DNA from: Nocardioides psychrotolerans
GTDB taxonomy: Bacteria; Actinomycetota; Actinomycetes; Propionibacteriales; Nocardioidaceae
Length of the DNA stretch: 64,000 bases
Assembly (NCBI RefSeq): GCF_900113685.1
Contig: NZ_FOQG01000002.1
Span: 275,404-339,403, forward strand
Direction: 5' to 3'
Positions within the stretch are counted from its first letter, which is position 1. Each line of letters starts with the position of its first letter. The position numbers and the translations under genes are program-made. The notes under the pieces were generated by a model. The model was not told where the DNA came from. It did not search any database and saw nothing but the letters and a program-made list of their open reading frames with translations. This document shows positions 46,299 to 58,276 of this stretch, piece after piece.

Positions 46299-47290
46299 TG
46301 GACATCGACATGAGCATCCTGAGGATGCTGGAGCGAGAGAAGGAGATCTCCTTCTCCGTGCTGGTCGATGCGATCGAGCAGGCCCTCCACACCGCCTACC
46401 TCCGCACGCCCGGCTCCCACGAGAAGGCGCGGGTCACCCTGGACCGCAAGACCGGTCACGTGACCGTGCTGGCTGCCGAGCTCGACGACGACGGCAACGT
46501 CGTGGGCGAGTTCGAGGACACCCCCGACGGCTTCGGCCGGATCGCCGCGACGACTGCCAAGCAGATCATGCTGCAGCGGCTGCGCGACGCCGAGGACGAC
46601 GTGCGTTTCGGAGAGTTTGCCGGCAAGGAGGGCGACATCATCTCCGGCGTCATCCAGCAGGGTCGCAACAAGGACGACGTGATGGTCGACCTCGGCAAGC
46701 TCGAGGCGCTGCTGCCCGTCGGCGAGCGCGTGCCCGGTGAGGACTACACCCACGGCACCCGCATCAAGTGCCTGGTGCTCTCTGTGCGCAAGGGCATGCG
46801 CGGCCCGCAGATCACGCTCTCGCGCTCCCACCCCAACCTGGTCAAGAAGCTCTTCGCGCTCGAGGTCCCTGAGGTCGCCAGCGGTGTCGTGGAGATCATG
46901 GCCATCGCCCGCGAGGCCGGCCACCGCACGAAGATCGCGGTCAAGACCGACGCCAGTGGGGTCAATCCCAAGGGTGCTTGCATCGGCCCGATGGGTCAGC
47001 GCGTGCGCAACGTGATGTCGGAGCTGCACGGGGAGAAGATCGACATCGTGGACTGGTCAGACGACCCTGCGCGGATGGTGGCCAACGCCCTGTCACCGGC
47101 CCGGGTCAACTCGGTCGAGATCGTCGACCTGGCCGCCCGCTCGGCGCGCGTCGTCGTCCCCGACTTCCAGCTCTCGCTGGCGATCGGAAAGGAAGGCCAG
47201 AACGCACGCCTCGCCGCCCGGCTCACCGGGTGGCGCATCGACATCCACGGCGACGACGAGGCGCCGACAGCGGCGCCGTCCGAGGGCTGA
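46298..47290 (+). CDS. nusA: Transcription termination/antitermination protein NusA
   Basis: The 330-residue NusA binds RNA polymerase and nascent RNA. It has the N-terminal RNAP-binding domain, an S1 domain (about residues 105-180, [19 protein letters not shown]) and two KH domains ([40 protein letters not shown]). It ends after KH2, lacking the C-terminal acidic repeats of E. coli NusA, as in other actinomycetes. Confidence 0.95.
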   Translation: MDIDMSILRMLEREKEISFSVLVDAIEQALHTAYLRTPGSHEKARVTLDRKTGHVTVLAAELDDDGNVVGEFEDTPDGFGRIAATTAKQIMLQRLRDAEDDVRFGEFAGKEGDIISGVIQQGRNKDDVMVDLGKLEALLPVGERVPGEDYTHGTRIKCLVLSVRKGMRGPQITLSRSHPNLVKKLFALEVPEVASGVVEIMAIAREAGHRTKIAVKTDASGVNPKGACIGPMGQRVRNVMSELHGEKIDIVDWSDDPARMVANALSPARVNSVEIVDLAARSARVVVPDFQLSLAIGKEGQNARLAARLTGWRIDIHGDDEAPTAAPSEG

Positions 47291-47391
47291 GTGGCTGCGG
47301 GGGCCTCGGTGACCTTCCCTGGGACCAACCCCGGTGCTGGAGCCGGGTCGCCCCGGTTCGGTGAAGTGGCCGGAGTTGGATAGAGTTCGCG

Positions 47392-47700
47392 GTGGTGGTC
47401 AACCCAAGTGCTCCTCTCACGTCGACGGATCCCGTCCGCACGTGCGTGGGGTGCCGCAAGCGGGCCGCCAAGCGCGAGTTGTTGCGCGTGACAGCAGGTT
47501 CGGACAGGCATGGCCTCGCGGCCGTCGTGCCCGACCCCGGTGGCACCGCACCCGGTCGGGGAGCGCACCTGCACCCCGTCGCCGAGTGTTACGACCTCGC
47601 CGTACGGCGAAGAGCCTTCACCCGTGCCCTCCGGCACGAGGGAGGGTTGTCCACCGTGCCGGTGGCGGACTACCTCGGCTCACGCACAGACCCACAGTGA
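47392..47700 (+). CDS. ylxR: YlxR family protein
   Basis: The 102-residue product has the YlxR signature RTCVGCRKRAAKRELLRVTA and GRGAHLHPVAECYDLAVRRR. YlxR proteins bind RNA or DNA and sit between nusA and infB in most actinomycetes and Firmicutes. The GTG at 47392 is used. Just past its stop, another frame continues SDETDQKLEQQLMSTR to a TGA at about 47744-47746, which looks protein-like and may be a real C-terminus joined by a frameshift; this is uncertain. Confidence 0.88.
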   Translation: MVVNPSAPLTSTDPVRTCVGCRKRAAKRELLRVTAGSDRHGLAAVVPDPGGTAPGRGAHLHPVAECYDLAVRRRAFTRALRHEGGLSTVPVADYLGSRTDPQ

Positions 47701-47828
47701 CGAAACCGACCAGAAACTGGAGCAGCAGCTCATGAGCACTCGATGAGTAACTCCCGATGAGTTTGCAACACCACCACTAACGGTCCGACACACCACCGCA
47801 GGACGCGGGTCGGGCCAGAAGGAGAATT

Positions 47829-50621
<2,793 letters not shown>

Positions 50622-50632
50622 TCGACCCCGTT

Positions 50633-50680
50633 CGAGTCGGCGCAATGTGACGGCCCCTGCTGTCACCTTGCGCCGACTCG
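50633..50680. repeat. Hairpin between infB and rbfA, related to the AbiEi/DUF559 23-bp repeat
   Basis: GAGTCGGCGCAATGTGAC (50634-50651) pairs with GTCACCTTGCGCCGACTC (50662-50679) with one mismatch around a 10-base loop; C50633 and G50680 extend the stem. The arm shares GAGTCGGCGC and ATGT with the repeats at 16517 and 17565. It could act as an attenuator inside the operon or be a solitary repeat of that family. Confidence 0.7.
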
Positions 50681-50701
50681 GCATTTGAGAGAGTAGGAAG
50701 C

Positions 50702-51193
50702 ATGACCAGCCCACGCGTGCGCAAGATCGCCGACCGGATCCAGGTGGTGGTCGCCGAGATGCTCGAGCGACGGATCAAGGATCCCCGTCTGGGGTTCGTG
50801 ACCCTGACCGACGTCCGGCTCACCGGCGACGGCCAGCAGGCCACGATCTTCTACACCGTGCTGGGCGGCGACGAGGAGATGGCGAGCACGGCCGTGGCTC
50901 TCGAGTCGGCCAAGGGCATCCTGCGCTCCGAGGTCGCCAAGCAGCTCGGCACCCGCACGGCACCCACGCTGACCTTCGTGCACGACGCTCTGCCCGAGGA
51001 GGCGCGCGCGCTCGACGAGGTGCTCGCCCGGGCGAGGGCACAGGACGAGGCCGTCGCCGCGGTGCGCGCGGGCGCCGCCTTCGCCGGTGAGGACGATCCC
51101 TACAAGAAGCCTCGCGAGGACGGCGACGCCGCGGTCGAGGACGGCGACGCCGCGGTCGGCGACGGCGACGACGGCGGCGACACGGACCGGTGA
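50702..51193 (+). CDS. rbfA: 30S ribosome-binding factor A
   Basis: RbfA, 163 residues, aids late 16S rRNA processing. [40 protein letters not shown] and [17 protein letters not shown] are the core. The last ~30 residues are an acidic tail made of a 21-bp-spaced tandem (GACGGCGACGCCGCGGTC at 51119 and 51140), coding [14 protein letters not shown]. The stop overlaps the truB GTG. Confidence 0.93.
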   Translation: MTSPRVRKIADRIQVVVAEMLERRIKDPRLGFVTLTDVRLTGDGQQATIFYTVLGGDEEMASTAVALESAKGILRSEVAKQLGTRTAPTLTFVHDALPEEARALDEVLARARAQDEAVAAVRAGAAFAGEDDPYKKPREDGDAAVEDGDAAVGDGDDGGDTDR

Positions 51194-52056
51194 CCACGCA
51201 GGCCGGGATCGTCGTCGTCGACAAGCCCGCAGGCATGACCTCGCACGCGGTGGTGGCCAAGACCCGCAAGATCCTGGGCACGCGCAAGATCGGTCACGCC
51301 GGGACGCTCGACCCGATGGCCACCGGCGTCCTGGTGCTCGGCGTCAACCGCGCCACCCGGCTGCTGGGGCACCTGATGCTCACCGACAAGGGCTACGACG
51401 CCACGATGCGCCTGGGCGTCTCGACGACCACTGACGACGCCGAGGGCGAGGTCACGGCCACCGCGCCGACGGCCGGGCTCGACGAGGCGACGGTGCGCGC
51501 GGCACTGGCGCAGTTCGTCGGCGACATCGAGCAGGTGCCCACGCAGGTGTCGGCCATCAAGGTGGACGGCAAGCGGGCCTACGAGCGCGTGCGGAACGGC
51601 GAGGAGGTCGAGCTCAAGGCGCGACCGGTCACCATCCACGAGATCGTCGTGCACGACGTGCGCCTGGGTGATGAGCACCTCGACCTCGACGTGTCGATGC
51701 GCTGCACCAGCGGCACCTACGTCCGGGCCGTGGCTCGCGACCTGGGGCGGGTTCTCGGTGTCGGTGGGCACCTGACCGCGCTTCGTCGTACGGCGGTCGG
51801 GTCGTTCGACCTCGCCTCTGCCAGCACCCTCGAGGAGCTGGCCGAGCACCCCGCGCTGCTGCCCATCGCCGAGGCCGCGCGCGAGACGTTCACCAGCGTC
51901 GACCTGGATGAGGCGCAGGCCGCCGACGTGCGGGTCGGACGGGCCATGGACCTCGAGCTGGACGGCCTGACGGCGGTCTTCGACCCGGCGGGGGAGTTCC
52001 TCGCGCTCTACGAGCCGCGCGACGGCCAGGCCCGCGCCACGGCGGTCTTCGTCTGA
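51190..52056 (+). CDS. truB: tRNA pseudouridine(55) synthase TruB
   Basis: TruB, 288 residues, makes pseudouridine 55 in the T-loop of tRNAs. [20 protein letters not shown] and the active-site motif [17 protein letters not shown] with catalytic Asp41 are clear, as is [15 protein letters not shown]. It has a short C-terminal PUA-like extension. GTG start overlaps the rbfA stop (GTGA). Confidence 0.95.
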   Translation: MTTQAGIVVVDKPAGMTSHAVVAKTRKILGTRKIGHAGTLDPMATGVLVLGVNRATRLLGHLMLTDKGYDATMRLGVSTTTDDAEGEVTATAPTAGLDEATVRAALAQFVGDIEQVPTQVSAIKVDGKRAYERVRNGEEVELKARPVTIHEIVVHDVRLGDEHLDLDVSMRCTSGTYVRAVARDLGRVLGVGGHLTALRRTAVGSFDLASASTLEELAEHPALLPIAEAARETFTSVDLDEAQAADVRVGRAMDLELDGLTAVFDPAGEFLALYEPRDGQARATAVFV

Positions 52057-52097
52057 CCGCGGCCGGTCGCGGGTCCGGTCGCCAGTAGGGTCTGCAC

Positions 52098-53033
52098 GTG
52101 CAGATCTGGCGCTCCCTCGACGACATCCCCGGCGGTCTCGGCCGCACTGCGGTCGTGATCGGCAACTTCGACGGCGTCCACCTCGGACACCGGCGGGTGC
52201 TGTCCCGCGCCCGTGAGCTGGCGGACGACCGCGGGCTCCAGCTCGTGGCGGTGACGTTCGACCCGCACCCGATGGCTGTGCTGCGGCCCGAGCACGCGCC
52301 CACCATGCTGACCACCATCGAGCGCCGCGCCGAGCTGCTCGGCGACACCGGGGTCGACGCCGTTCTGGCCCTCCCGTTCGACACCTCGGTCGCCGCCTGG
52401 TCGCCCACCGAGTTCGTGACCCGCGTCCTCGTCGACGCGCTTCACGCGTCGACCGTCGTGGTCGGAGCCAACTTCCGCTTCGGCCGCCGCGCCGCCGGAG
52501 ACATGCAGACGCTGGTCGAGCAGGGTCGCGAGCATGACTTCGTCGCCGAGGGCATCGCCCTGGACGGTGGCCCGATGGTCTGGTCGTCCACCTACGTGCG
52601 CACCTGTCTGGCGGCCGGCGACGTCGCGGGCGCCGCCGAGGCGCTCGGGCACCCCTATGCCGTGCGCGGCACCGTCGTGAAGGGCGACCAGCGCGGGCGC
52701 GAGCTCGGCTACCCGACGGCCAACGTCCCCACCGACGGGCTGACGGCTGCCCCGGCTGACGGCGTCTACGCAGGTCGTCTGCGTCGGCTCGACACCGGCG
52801 AGGATCTCCCGGCGGCGATCAGCGTCGGCACCAACCCGACCTTCGACGGCCAGCGCTACCGCCGCATCGAGAGCTATGTCCTCGACCGCACCGACCTCGA
52901 GCTCTACGGCGTGGAGGTCGAGGTGTCCTTCGTGGACCGGCTGCGTGGCATGACGGCCTTCGACTCCGTCGATGCGCTGCTGGTGCAGATGGCAGACGAC
53001 GTACGCCGCGCCCGCGAGATCCTGGGCGCCTGA
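52098..53033 (+). CDS. ribF: Bifunctional riboflavin kinase / FAD synthetase
   Basis: RibF, 311 residues, makes FMN and FAD. The N-terminal adenylyltransferase domain has VIGNFDGVHLGHRRVLSRAR and VVGANFRFGRRAAGD. The C-terminal kinase domain has GTVVKGDQRGRELGYPTANV and the catalytic-region SVGTNPTFDGQRYRRIESYV. It normally precedes rpsO in this lineage; a 9-kb block lies between them here. Confidence 0.95.
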   Translation: MQIWRSLDDIPGGLGRTAVVIGNFDGVHLGHRRVLSRARELADDRGLQLVAVTFDPHPMAVLRPEHAPTMLTTIERRAELLGDTGVDAVLALPFDTSVAAWSPTEFVTRVLVDALHASTVVVGANFRFGRRAAGDMQTLVEQGREHDFVAEGIALDGGPMVWSSTYVRTCLAAGDVAGAAEALGHPYAVRGTVVKGDQRGRELGYPTANVPTDGLTAAPADGVYAGRLRRLDTGEDLPAAISVGTNPTFDGQRYRRIESYVLDRTDLELYGVEVEVSFVDRLRGMTAFDSVDALLVQMADDVRRAREILGA

Positions 53034-53034
53034 G

Positions 53035-54042
53035 GTGTCGATCAGTCGCGATGATGACGTGGTCGCCGAGACCGACGCGTGGTTCCTCACGCACGGGCTG
53101 ACCTACTTCGTGCCGGAGAAGCGGGCCTCGGTCCGCTCAGCGCTCCAGCCTCGTCGGGTGCTGCCACTCCTGGCCGTCGCCCTGCTGGGGGCGGCCGCTG
53201 TCGCGATCACCCTCTCGCTGCTCGCGGACGAGGCGAGCTTCCTGCCGGCGACGCTGTGGACCGTGTTCGCGGTCGCTGCGACCTCCTACGCCCTGACGGC
53301 GTTGGAGGCCCTGCCGATCGTCACGTGGGCGCTGACCCGGACCTTCGGCAGCCTGCGGACGCTGCTGCCGATGATGACTCGCGCCCTGCCGTTGCTGCTG
53401 GTCTTCGTGACGTTCCTCTTCATCAACGCGGAGGTGTGGGAGGTGGCCGCCCGGCTGGACGGGGGTGAGCTGTGGCTGGTCGCGCTGCTCTTCGGCACCC
53501 TCGCTGGTGCCTTCCTGCTGGTGCGGCTGCCGGAGGAGGTCGACCGCACGGACGACGACGTCGACGAGGACCAGCTGCTGCGCTCGACCCGGGGCACCCC
53601 GCTGGAGCAGGTCGCCCGCGAGCTGGTGGAGGATCCCGACGAGGACCCCGCGTCCTACGCCGAGGTCGCCGGCTACGAGCGGTGGAACCTGGTGCTCGTG
53701 CTCCTGGTCATCCAGGCCACACAGGTGCTGCTCCTCGCCGTCACCGTCTTCGCGTTCTTCATGATCTTCGGTGCCATGACGATGCAGCCGGACGTCGTGG
53801 AGAACTGGACCGGTGGGCCGGGGCACAACGTGCCGGGTCTGGACAACGTCTCGGCGGAGCTGGCCCAGGTCTCGGTGTTCCTGGCGGCGTTCTCCGCGCT
53901 CTACCTGACGGTCTCGACCGTGACCGACGAGACCTACCGTGAGCAGTTCTTCGGCAGCGTGCTGCGGGAGATGCAACGGGCCGTCGGCGTGCGCGCGGTC
54001 TATCTCGCGCTGCGTGCCCGACGGCCCGTCGCCGACGACTGA
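53035..54042 (+). CDS. Integral membrane protein, about six helices
   Basis: The 335-residue product starts at GTG 53035, 1 bp after the ribF stop. It has hydrophobic segments near LPLLAVALLGAAAVAITLSL, TLWTVFAVAATSYALTALEA, LPLLLVFVTFLFINAEVW, LWLVALLFGTLAGAFLLVRL, LVLVLLVIQATQVLLLAVTV and ELAQVSVFLAAFSALYLTVS. An acidic cytosolic loop (EEVDRTDDDVDEDQLL) divides them. No family is recognised. Coupling to ribF may be incidental. Confidence 0.72.
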   Translation: MSISRDDDVVAETDAWFLTHGLTYFVPEKRASVRSALQPRRVLPLLAVALLGAAAVAITLSLLADEASFLPATLWTVFAVAATSYALTALEALPIVTWALTRTFGSLRTLLPMMTRALPLLLVFVTFLFINAEVWEVAARLDGGELWLVALLFGTLAGAFLLVRLPEEVDRTDDDVDEDQLLRSTRGTPLEQVARELVEDPDEDPASYAEVAGYERWNLVLVLLVIQATQVLLLAVTVFAFFMIFGAMTMQPDVVENWTGGPGHNVPGLDNVSAELAQVSVFLAAFSALYLTVSTVTDETYREQFFGSVLREMQRAVGVRAVYLALRARRPVADD

Positions 54043-54069
54043 GCCGCCGGCTCGTCACCGACACCCAGC

Positions 54070-54327
54070 TCAGGCGTCGAGGTCCTTCTCGACGAGCGCG
54101 ACGATCGCGTCGACGTCGGCCTCGACGTCGCCCGACACCTCGACGGTGTCACCGGGACCGGCGCCCAGTGTCATGATCAGCAGCGCCGAGCTGGCGTCGA
54201 CGGCCTCGTCACCGGGGATCCCGATGAGGACCTCCGAGCCGAGCTCGTCGGCCGCCTCGGAGATGATCGCGGCGGGCCGGGCGTGGAGGCCGACGGCGGA
54301 GCCGACGACGACGGACTTGGTGGGCAT
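54070..54327 (-). CDS. ptsH: Phosphocarrier protein HPr
   Basis: HPr, 85 residues, relays phosphate from enzyme I to sugar-specific PTS enzymes. The active His15 is in VGLHARPAAIISEAADE. A Ser46/Ser47 pair (DASSALLIMTLGA) lies where Firmicutes HPr is regulated by a kinase, but no HPr kinase is seen here. It is downstream of fruA on the same strand, with 45 bp between. Confidence 0.94.
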   Translation of the reverse strand: MPTKSVVVGSAVGLHARPAAIISEAADELGSEVLIGIPGDEAVDASSALLIMTLGAGPGDTVEVSGDVEADVDAIVALVEKDLDA

Positions 54328-54372
54328 GGTGCTCCTTCGGTGGTGGGCTGGACAGTGGGTCGTGCCGGGTCC

Positions 54373-56460
54373 TCAGGCCGTAGCGGGGGCGACCTTCGGC
54401 GAACCGATGGACTTCAGGGCGATGACCGCGGCCGCGCCGACGAGCACGCCGGCCAGCAGGGCGATCAGGAAGCCCAGGACACCGTCGACCGCGAACAGGA
54501 CGAAGATGCCGCCGTGGGGTGCGCGGACGCTCACGTCGAAGGCCTGGGAGAGACCTCCGGTCACGGCGCTGCCGAGCATGATCGACGGAATGACGCGCAG
54601 GGGGTCGGCCGCCGCGAACGGGATGGCGCCCTCGGTGATGAAGGAGGCGCCGAGGAGCCAGCCGGCCTTGCCGTTCTCGCGCTCGGCGACGTTGAAGAGC
54701 CCGGGGCGGACGACGGTGGCCAACGCCAGGGCGATGGGCGGCACCATTCCGGCGAGCATGACCGCGGCCATGATCTTCAGCTCCGGTGCGTCCGCCGCGA
54801 GGGAGGCGCCACCGACCCCGACGGCGGCGAAGCTGTAGGCGACCTTGTTCAGGGGGCCACCCATGTCGAAGGCCATCATCAGGCCGAGGATCACGCCGAG
54901 GAGGATCGCGCTGCTGCCCGTCATCGAGTTGAGGCCGTCGTTGAGCCGCTCCATGACCCAGCTGATGGGCTTGCCCAGGACGACGATCATCAGGAGCCCG
55001 GCGATGATGGAGGTGAGCAACGGGATCACCAGGACGGGCATGAGACCGCGCGCCCAGTTCGGGACCTTCCAGCTCGCGATCCAGTGGGCGATGACGCCGG
55101 CGAGGACACCGCCGGCGATGGCTCCGAGGAAGCCGGTCGCGGGAAGTGCGGCGCCGTCGGCGGAGGCGACCCCGAAGAGGTTGGCAGCCAGGCCGCCCAT
55201 GACGAAGCCGGGCGCGATGCCGGGGCGGTCGGCGATCGCGTAGGCGATGTAGCCGGCGAAAGCCGGGATGAAGAGGGCGAAGGCCGTCTTGCCGATGATG
55301 AAGAACAGTGCCCCGAAGTAGGCCATCAGGCCCGAACCGAACAGCGCGTGGTCGAGGCCCAGCGCCTGCGGGTCGGGGAGGTCGAAGACGGTGTTGTTGA
55401 CCGCGATCTCGCCGTAGGGGCCGACGATCTCGTAGCCGCCGAGCAGGAAGCCCAGCGCGATCAGCAGACCACCGGCAGCGACGAACGGGATCATGTAGGA
55501 GACACCGGTCATCAGCACTCGGCGGGTGCGGCCACCCCAGCTCTCGTTGGCCACGCCGCCACCCTCGCCAGCGGTGACGCTGCCCTCGACGCGTGGGGCG
55601 CCCGGGTCGTCGGCGTAGCGCAGCGCCTCGGCGATCATCGCGTCGCCGTCGTCGATCGGGCGCTTGACGCCCGAGGAGACGAGCGGCTTGCCGGCGAAGC
55701 GGCCGCGGTCGCGGACCCCCACGTCGACCGCGAAGATCACCGCGTCGGCGGCGGCGATGGTGCCGGGGGCGAGCGGCGTGGACCCCGCCGAGCCCTGGGT
55801 CTCGACCTCGATGTCGACGCCCGCGCGCCCGGCGGCGGCTTCGAGGGCCTCCGCTGCCATGTAGGTGTGGGCGATGCCGGTCGGGCACGCCGTGACGGCG
55901 ACCAGCGAACGACGGCGACCCGCGGTGGGCGCCTCGGGCGCGGTCTCGGCGGTGGTGGAGGTCGCGGCGGCAGCAGCAGCGGCGGCAGGAGCGGCTTTCG
56001 GCCTGGCGGGCGCGTCGACGACGCGCGTCACCAGCTCGACGGCCTCCTCCGGGCTCTCCGCGGCCCGGAGGCCGTCGGTGAACTCGGCCTGCACCAGGGC
56101 CCGGGCGAGCTTGGTGAGGATCTGGAGGTGGGTGTTGTCGCCGCCCTCGGGAGCCACGATCAGGAACACCAGGTCGGCGGGGCCGTCCTTGGCGCCGAAG
56201 TCGACCGGGGGCGCCAGCCGGGCGAAGGCCAGGGTCGGCACGTCCACGCCGGTCGTGCGGCAGTGGGGGATGGCGATGCCGTTCTTGAGCCCGGTGGGGG
56301 ACGTGGCCTCGCGGGCGAACGCATCGGCGACCAGCGCCTCCACGTCGGTCGTGCGGTCGGCCTGGGCGACCACACCGGCGAGCGCGCGGATCACCTCGTG
56401 CTTCTCGGAGCCCAGGTCGGCGTCGAGCCGGACCAGGTCGGTCGTGATCAAGGCGTTCAC
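54373..56460 (-). CDS. fruA: PTS fructose transporter, EIIABC fusion
   Basis: The 695-residue protein imports fructose and phosphorylates it to fructose 1-phosphate. Domain order is EIIA (His66 in NGIAIPHCRTTG), an Ala/Pro-rich linker (~150-180), EIIB (Cys192 in VAVTACPTGIAHTYMAAEAL) and membrane EIIC from about residue 315. GTG 56460 overlaps the fruK stop (GTGA), which fixes the start; a GTG 6 bp further upstream is possible. Confidence 0.94.
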   Translation of the reverse strand: MNALITTDLVRLDADLGSEKHEVIRALAGVVAQADRTTDVEALVADAFAREATSPTGLKNGIAIPHCRTTGVDVPTLAFARLAPPVDFGAKDGPADLVFLIVAPEGGDNTHLQILTKLARALVQAEFTDGLRAAESPEEAVELVTRVVDAPARPKAAPAAAAAAAATSTTAETAPEAPTAGRRRSLVAVTACPTGIAHTYMAAEALEAAAGRAGVDIEVETQGSAGSTPLAPGTIAAADAVIFAVDVGVRDRGRFAGKPLVSSGVKRPIDDGDAMIAEALRYADDPGAPRVEGSVTAGEGGGVANESWGGRTRRVLMTGVSYMIPFVAAGGLLIALGFLLGGYEIVGPYGEIAVNNTVFDLPDPQALGLDHALFGSGLMAYFGALFFIIGKTAFALFIPAFAGYIAYAIADRPGIAPGFVMGGLAANLFGVASADGAALPATGFLGAIAGGVLAGVIAHWIASWKVPNWARGLMPVLVIPLLTSIIAGLLMIVVLGKPISWVMERLNDGLNSMTGSSAILLGVILGLMMAFDMGGPLNKVAYSFAAVGVGGASLAADAPELKIMAAVMLAGMVPPIALALATVVRPGLFNVAERENGKAGWLLGASFITEGAIPFAAADPLRVIPSIMLGSAVTGGLSQAFDVSVRAPHGGIFVLFAVDGVLGFLIALLAGVLVGAAAVIALKSIGSPKVAPATA

Positions 56461-57422
56461 TGACACCCTCCTAGGGTGAGGTTGACCTCGCGGACCTGCA
56501 CCAGATCGGCGCGGACCTGTGAGGGTCGAGGGATGGTGGTGCCGGGCAAGCCGGCTGCTGCACTGCCGTAGGCGACGGCGAGGGCAAGGCGGTGGGCTGG
56601 GTCCTGCTGGCGCAGGTCCCCCAGGAGGTAGCCGAAGAGGCTGGAGTCGCCGGCACCCACGGTGCTGACGACGGTCGTGGGCGGCGGGTCGGCGTGCCAG
56701 GCGCCCTCGGCGTTGACGAGCACCGCGCCGTGCGGGCCGAGCGTCACGAGGACCTCGTCGACGCCGGACGTGACGAGCTGGCGGGCAGCCTGGGCCGCGG
56801 CCTCCGGGTCGGCCTCGAGGGAGACGGGATCGGCGCCGGTGAAGGAGGCCAGCTCCTCGCTGTTGGGCTTCATCAGGTGGGGCGCACCCTGGGCGAGGCG
56901 GTCGACCAGCGCCCGCAGCGGAGCGTCGCTCGTGTCGATGGCCACGCGGGCGCCGAGACCACGCAGGGTGGCGACCAGGTCGGCGTACCACTCGTCGGGC
57001 GCGCCCGGCGGCAGGGAGCCGGCCAGCACCACCCAGTCGGCCTCGACGGCGCGTCGGGCCACCGCGTCGGCCAGGACCGCGAGGTCGTCGGCCGTGACGA
57101 CCGGTCCGGGGCTGTTGAGCTTGGTGGTGGTGCCGTCGGGCTCGCTGATCGTGATGTTGACGCGCACCGGCCCGGCCGGGGCGACCGCCAGGCTCGGGAT
57201 GTGGGCGGCGGTGAGCTCGAGGACGAACGGGTCGTCCTCGGCCGCTGCCAGCACCGCGAGGGTGGGCACGTCGGCGCTGACCGCGGCGCGCGAGATGTTG
57301 ACGCCCTTGCCGCCCGCTTGGGAGGTCATGGAGTCGGCGCGCTGGACGGAGCCGCGGGCCAGGCGGCCGGCGAGCGTCACCGTGCGGTCGATGCTCGGGT
57401 TGGGGGTGAGGGTGACGATCAT
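56457..57422 (-). CDS. fruK: 1-phosphofructokinase
   Basis: The 321-residue PfkB-family kinase turns fructose 1-phosphate into the 1,6-bisphosphate. It begins MIVTLTPNPSIDRTVTLAGR, then AGGKGVNISRAA, and carries the C-terminal anion-hole motif TTVVSTVGAGDSSLFGYLLG. The GDS form replaces the usual GDSMVAG continuation. It overlaps fruR by 4 bp and fruA by 4 bp. Confidence 0.93.
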   Translation of the reverse strand: MIVTLTPNPSIDRTVTLAGRLARGSVQRADSMTSQAGGKGVNISRAAVSADVPTLAVLAAAEDDPFVLELTAAHIPSLAVAPAGPVRVNITISEPDGTTTKLNSPGPVVTADDLAVLADAVARRAVEADWVVLAGSLPPGAPDEWYADLVATLRGLGARVAIDTSDAPLRALVDRLAQGAPHLMKPNSEELASFTGADPVSLEADPEAAAQAARQLVTSGVDEVLVTLGPHGAVLVNAEGAWHADPPPTTVVSTVGAGDSSLFGYLLGDLRQQDPAHRLALAVAYGSAAAGLPGTTIPRPSQVRADLVQVREVNLTLGGCQ

Positions 57423-58192
57423 GCGACGACGACCTCGACGCCGGCCTCGCGCAGGTCGCGCAGGTCGTCGTCGGAGATGGCGTCGTCGGTGACGAGGGTG
57501 TCGACGTCTGCGAGCGTCGCGAAGCGGACGGCGAGCTCGGGCCCGATCTTGCTCGAGTCGGCGACCAGCACCACGCGCCGCGACGCGGCGACCAGCGCCC
57601 GCTTGGTGGCGGCCTCGTCCCGGTCCGGCGTGGTCAGGCCGTAGCCGGCGGTGATGCCGTTGGTGCCGAGGAAGAGCAGGTCCGCGCGCAGGTCGTGGAG
57701 GGCGGCGATCGTGTCGGGTCCGACTGCTGCCTGGGTGGTGGCGCGGACCCGACCCGGGAGCAGGTGCAGCTCGACCTGGGGGAAGGTCATCAGCCGTGAG
57801 GCGACCGACACCGAGTGGGTCACGGCCACCAGGCGGTGGTCGCGGGGGAGCGCGGCGGCGATCCGGACCGTGGTCGACCCGGCGTCGAAGAGGACGGTGC
57901 CGCCCGCGGCGGGCAGCAGGTCGACGGCGGCACGGGCGATGCGGCCCTTCGCCTCGGTGTTGGCGGACTCCCGCTCGACGAGGCCGGCCTCGATGGAGGC
58001 CAGGGCTCCGGCGGGCACTGCGCCGCCGTGGACGCGGTGGACCAGACCGAGGCGTTCCAGCGCGGTGAGGTCACGGCGTACGGTCTCGGTGGTGACGTCG
58101 TACTCCTCGGCCAGCGCGTTGACCGAGAGGCGGCCGCGGGCGGTGACGAGCTGGGCGATCGCCTGCTGGCGTTCCTCGGCATACATGCTCAT
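57419..58192 (-). CDS. fruR: DeoR-family transcriptional regulator (fructose repressor)
   Basis: The 257-residue regulator has an N-terminal DeoR helix-turn-helix (EERQQAIAQLVTARGRLSVN, then ALAEEYDVTTETVRRDL) and a C-terminal sugar-phosphate sensor domain (LFDAGSTTVRIAAALP; FLGTNGITAGYGLTTPDRDE). It is the first gene of the fruR-fruK-fruA-ptsH run and divergent from ptsI, so it likely represses both sides in the absence of fructose 1-phosphate. Confidence 0.9.
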   Translation of the reverse strand: MSMYAEERQQAIAQLVTARGRLSVNALAEEYDVTTETVRRDLTALERLGLVHRVHGGAVPAGALASIEAGLVERESANTEAKGRIARAAVDLLPAAGGTVLFDAGSTTVRIAAALPRDHRLVAVTHSVSVASRLMTFPQVELHLLPGRVRATTQAAVGPDTIAALHDLRADLLFLGTNGITAGYGLTTPDRDEAATKRALVAASRRVVLVADSSKIGPELAVRFATLADVDTLVTDDAISDDDLRDLREAGVEVVVA

Positions 58193-58276
58193 GGGCTATG
58201 GCCTCCATCACTTTCTTTGTATATGTTGTTTTACGCCCGAATCTGTTGACTGTCAAGGGGGTGGGCAGGTTAACTG
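58193..58276. promoter_or_regulatory. fruR / ptsI divergent promoter with AT-rich operator candidate
   Basis: These 84 bases hold a strikingly AT-rich run (about 58211-58233, including TTTGTATATGTTGTTTTAC) in otherwise GC-rich DNA. Read on the minus strand, AAACAACATATACAAAG resembles DeoR-type operators. TTGACT at 58246-58251 may be a -35 for ptsI. GGCAGG at 58264-58269 is the likely ptsI ribosome site. Confidence 0.55.
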
